Assembly (NCBI GenBank): GCA_900555545.1
Contig: USLQ01000060.1
Location: forward strand, 1 to 6,720
Reading direction: 5' to 3'
DNA: 6,720 nucleotides
Source: an uncultured Oscillospiraceae bacterium
Lineage (GTDB): Bacteria; Bacillota; Clostridia; Oscillospirales; Acutalibacteraceae
Both the position numbers and the translations under genes were made by a program. Positions 4,123 through 6,720 of the stretch are shown piece by piece. Every line of letters begins with the position of its first letter. The stretch's first letter is position 1. Below the pieces are notes generated by a model, which saw nothing but the letters and a program-made list of their open reading frames with translations, searched no databases and had not been told where the DNA came from.

Positions 4123-6720
4123 ATGAGTCACAAGTACGTGTACCTGTTCTCCGAGGGCAATGCAAACATGCGTGAGCTCCTCGGCGGCAAAGGCGCAAAC
4201 CTTGCTGAGATGACCAATCTCGGTCTTCCGGTTCCGCAGGGCTTTACGGTTACCACCGAGGCCTGCACCCGTTATTACGATGACGGCCGCCAGATCGCAG
4301 ACGACATCAAGGCAGAAATTTTTGAGTATCTGGCAAAGATGGAGGAGATTACCGGTAAAAAGTTCGGCGATCCCGAAAATCCGCTGCTCGTCTCCGTCCG
4401 TTCCGGCGCGCGCGCTTCCATGCCCGGCATGATGGACACCATCCTGAACCTGGGCCTGAACGACGAGGTAGTCGCCGGCTTTGCAAAGCTGACCAGCAAC
4501 GAGCGCTTTGCGTACGACTCCTATCGCCGCTTCATCCAGATGTTCTCCGACGTTGTTATGGAGTTGCCGAAGTCCCGCTTCGAGGTGATCATCGACGAGA
4601 TGAAGGAAGCCCGCGGCATCAAGCTCGACACCGAGTTCACTGCGGAAGATATGAAAGAGATGGTTCAGCGCTTTAAGACCTTCTATAAGGAGCAGAAGGG
4701 CTCCGACTTCCCGACCGAGCCGAAGGTTCAGCTGATGGAAGCCGTCAAGGCCGTTTTCCGTTCCTGGGACAACCCCCGCGCGAATGTTTACCGCCGCATG
4801 AACGATATCCCGTACAGCTGGGGCACCGCTGTCAACGTACAGGCGATGGTCTTCGGTAACACCGGCAACAGCTCCGGTACGGGCGTCGCTTTCACCAGGA
4901 ACCCCGCGACCGGCGAGAAAAAGCTGTTCGGCGAATTCCTGATGAACGCTCAGGGCGAGGATGTCGTGGCCGGCGTCCGCACCCCGCAGTCCATTGATCA
5001 GCTCAAAGAGATCATGCCGGAGGTCTATGAGCAGTTTGCCACCATCGCAACTACTCTTGAGAACCACTACCATGATATGCAGGATATGGAGTTCACCATT
5101 GAGAATGGTAAGCTCTATATGCTTCAGACCCGTAACGGCAAGCGTACCGCCGCCGCCGCGCTGAAGATCGCCGTCGATCTCGTTGACGAGGGCAAGATTG
5201 ACCGTGATGAGGCTGTTCTGCGCGTAGAGCCCAAGCAGCTCGACGCTCTGCTGCACCCGCAGTTTGATGCCGACGCGCTGAAGAAGGCCAAGGAGATCGG
5301 CAGCGGCCTGGCTGCTTCCCCCGGAGCGGCCTGCGGTAAGGTTGTCTTCTCCGCTGAGGATGCCAAGGCATGGGCAGAGCGCGGCGAGAAAGTCGTCCTT
5401 GTCCGCCTTGAGACTTCCCCCGAGGATATCGAGGGTATGGCTTCCGCAGAGGGGATCCTCACCGTCCGCGGCGGCATGACCTCCCACGCTGCCGTTGTTG
5501 CCCGTGGTATGGGCACCTGCTGCGTATCCGGCTGCGGCGACATCAAGATGCACGAGGAAGAGAAGTACTTCGAGCTCGGCGGCATGACCATCAAGGAGGG
5601 CGATTACCTTTCCATCGATGGCTCCACCGGTAAGATCTACGGCGAAGCTGTCCCGACGTCGGACGCCACCATCGCCGGTGACTTTGACCGCCTGATGACC
5701 TGGGCTGACGAGCGCCGTGTACTTCGTGTCCGCACCAACGCCGACACACCGAGGGATGCTGCACAGGCCGTCAAGTTCGGCGCTGAGGGCATCGGCCTCT
5801 GCCGTACAGAGCACATGTTCTTTGAGGCCAACCGCATCAAGGCCATGCGCGAGATGATCGTTGCGAAGGATACCGAGGCCCGCAAGAAGGCTCTGGCAAA
5901 GATCCTTCCCTACCAGCAGCAGGACTTCGAGGATATGTACACTGTCCTTGAGGGCCGCCCGATGACGATCCGCTTCCTGGATCCGCCGCTGCATGAGTTC
6001 CTTCCGAACACGAAGGATGAGATCGAGGATCTTGCAAAAGAGCTCAACATGACTTATGATGAGCTGAAAGCGGTTGTCGACTCTCTGCACGAGTTCAACC
6101 CGATGATGGGCCACCGTGGATGCCGTCTGGCCGTCTCCTATCCGGAGATTGCCGAGATGCAGACCACCGCTGTCATCAACGCTGCTATCAATGTAAACAA
6201 GGCGCATCCGGCCTTCCACGTAACACCCGAGATCATGATCCCGCTCGTTGGCGAGGTCAAGGAGCTCAAGTATGTCAAGGATGTCGTTACCAAGACGGCG
6301 GACAAGCTGATTGCTGAGGCCGGCGTGGAGATGAATTATCTTGTCGGTACCATGATCGAGATCCCGCGCGCCGCACTGCTGGCCGATGAGATCGCAACAG
6401 AGGCTGAGTTCTTCAGCTTCGGCACCAACGACCTGACCCAGATGACCTTTGGCTTCAGCCGCGACGATGCGGGTGCGTTCCTGGATGCATACTATGACGC
6501 CAAGATCTATGAGTCCGATCCGTTTGCCAAGCTCGACCAGAAGGGTGTTGGCAAGCTGGTTAAGATGGGCGCCACCCTGGGCCGCGAGACCCGCCCGAAC
6601 ATCAAGCTGGGTATCTGCGGTGAGCACGGCGGTGATCCGAGCACGATTGAGTTCTGCCACAATGTGGGCCTAAACTACGTCTCCTGCTCCCCGTTCCGTG
6701 TGCCGATCGCCCGTCTGGCT
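4123..6720 (+). CDS. ppdK: Pyruvate phosphate dikinase, 3' end cut by the window
   Basis: Catalyses pyruvate + ATP + phosphate to PEP + AMP + pyrophosphate, reversibly; many anaerobes run it towards pyruvate in glycolysis. It acts in the cytoplasm, usually as a homodimer. The frame stays open for 866 codons. The family is about 875 residues long and the last visible residues are CSPFRVPIARLA, so only about ten codons are missing. Domains: N-terminal ATP-grasp (about 1-345; SVRSGARASMPGMMD near 90-104, LQTRNGKRT near 334-342); swivelling phosphohistidine domain with GGMTSHAAVVARG and catalytic H455 after T453; and the PEP/pyruvate barrel (about 515 onward) with R561, R617 in RFLDPPLHEFLP, E746, N769 in GTNDLTQ and C832 in GICGEHGGDP. 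These correspond, within one residue, to the active-site positions I recall for the Clostridium symbiosum enzyme. GGAGG (4108-4112) is 10 nt before the ATG. T453 beside H455 is the site used by PPDK regulatory proteins in other organisms. It has its own promoter, so it is separate from the fucosidase operon. Confidence 0.97.
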   Translation, partial: MSHKYVYLFSEGNANMRELLGGKGANLAEMTNLGLPVPQGFTVTTEACTRYYDDGRQIADDIKAEIFEYLAKMEEITGKKFGDPENPLLVSVRSGARASMPGMMDTILNLGLNDEVVAGFAKLTSNERFAYDSYRRFIQMFSDVVMELPKSRFEVIIDEMKEARGIKLDTEFTAEDMKEMVQRFKTFYKEQKGSDFPTEPKVQLMEAVKAVFRSWDNPRANVYRRMNDIPYSWGTAVNVQAMVFGNTGNSSGTGVAFTRNPATGEKKLFGEFLMNAQGEDVVAGVRTPQSIDQLKEIMPEVYEQFATIATTLENHYHDMQDMEFTIENGKLYMLQTRNGKRTAAAALKIAVDLVDEGKIDRDEAVLRVEPKQLDALLHPQFDADALKKAKEIGSGLAASPGAACGKVVFSAEDAKAWAERGEKVVLVRLETSPEDIEGMASAEGILTVRGGMTSHAAVVARGMGTCCVSGCGDIKMHEEEKYFELGGMTIKEGDYLSIDGSTGKIYGEAVPTSDATIAGDFDRLMTWADERRVLRVRTNADTPRDAAQAVKFGAEGIGLCRTEHMFFEANRIKAMREMIVAKDTEARKKALAKILPYQQQDFEDMYTVLEGRPMTIRFLDPPLHEFLPNTKDEIEDLAKELNMTYDELKAVVDSLHEFNPMMGHRGCRLAVSYPEIAEMQTTAVINAAINVNKAHPAFHVTPEIMIPLVGEVKELKYVKDVVTKTADKLIAEAGVEMNYLVGTMIEIPRAALLADEIATEAEFFSFGTNDLTQMTFGFSRDDAGAFLDAYYDAKIYESDPFAKLDQKGVGKLVKMGATLGRETRPNIKLGICGEHGGDPSTIEFCHNVGLNYVSCSPFRVPIARLA

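Noticed and set aside
4120..6660. An 846-codon open frame antisense to ppdK
   Set aside because: It is in exact codon register with ppdK, where antisense stops can only come from TTA, CTA or TCA codons, which ppdK avoids. The predicted product matches no family I recognise, while the sense strand is an unmistakable PPDK.

Overview
The window looks like a chromosomal segment of a low-to-mid GC anaerobic Bacillota. A Clostridia of the gut Oscillospiraceae/Lachnospiraceae type is most likely. This is inferred from the strong purine-rich Shine-Dalgarno sites, a clostridial-type pyruvate phosphate dikinase, an ECF-type vitamin transporter S component and a GH29 alpha-L-fucosidase. There is no 16S or other marker here, so the assignment stays at that level. 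No RNA genes, CRISPR arrays, insertion sequences or prophage genes are seen.

Layout, left to right. (1) Positions 1-197, minus strand: the first 65 codons of an ECF transporter S component whose 3' part lies off the left edge. (2) Positions 376-1209, minus: an AraC-family regulator. (3) Positions 1210-1351: a divergent control region with overlapping promoters and two short perfect palindromes. (4) Positions 1352-2362, plus: a membrane-anchored metallo-beta-lactamase-fold hydrolase of the ComEC-like type. (5) Positions 2413-3876, plus: a cytoplasmic GH29 alpha-L-fucosidase, apparently in the same operon. (6) Positions 3877-4122: an AT-rich gap with a good promoter for the next gene. (7) Positions 4123 to the right edge, plus: pyruvate phosphate dikinase (ppdK), cut only a few codons before its expected end.

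Genes 2, 4 and 5 read as a small accessory cassette: an AraC regulator transcribed divergently from the operon it probably controls. The likely signal is a fucosylated or related sugar. The fucosidase would act on imported fucosides, and the MBL protein probably acts outside the membrane on an unknown substrate. No transporter or fucose catabolic gene is visible, so the cassette depends on uptake functions encoded elsewhere. ppdK is a core central-metabolism gene (reversible PEP/pyruvate interconversion, often glycolytic in anaerobes). It has its own promoter and strongly biased codons, and is probably functionally unrelated to the cassette.

The most interesting points are the MBL-fucosidase pairing under a divergent AraC regulator, and the dense symmetry of the 142-bp control region. 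Nothing here proves a new system. The gene families themselves are known.
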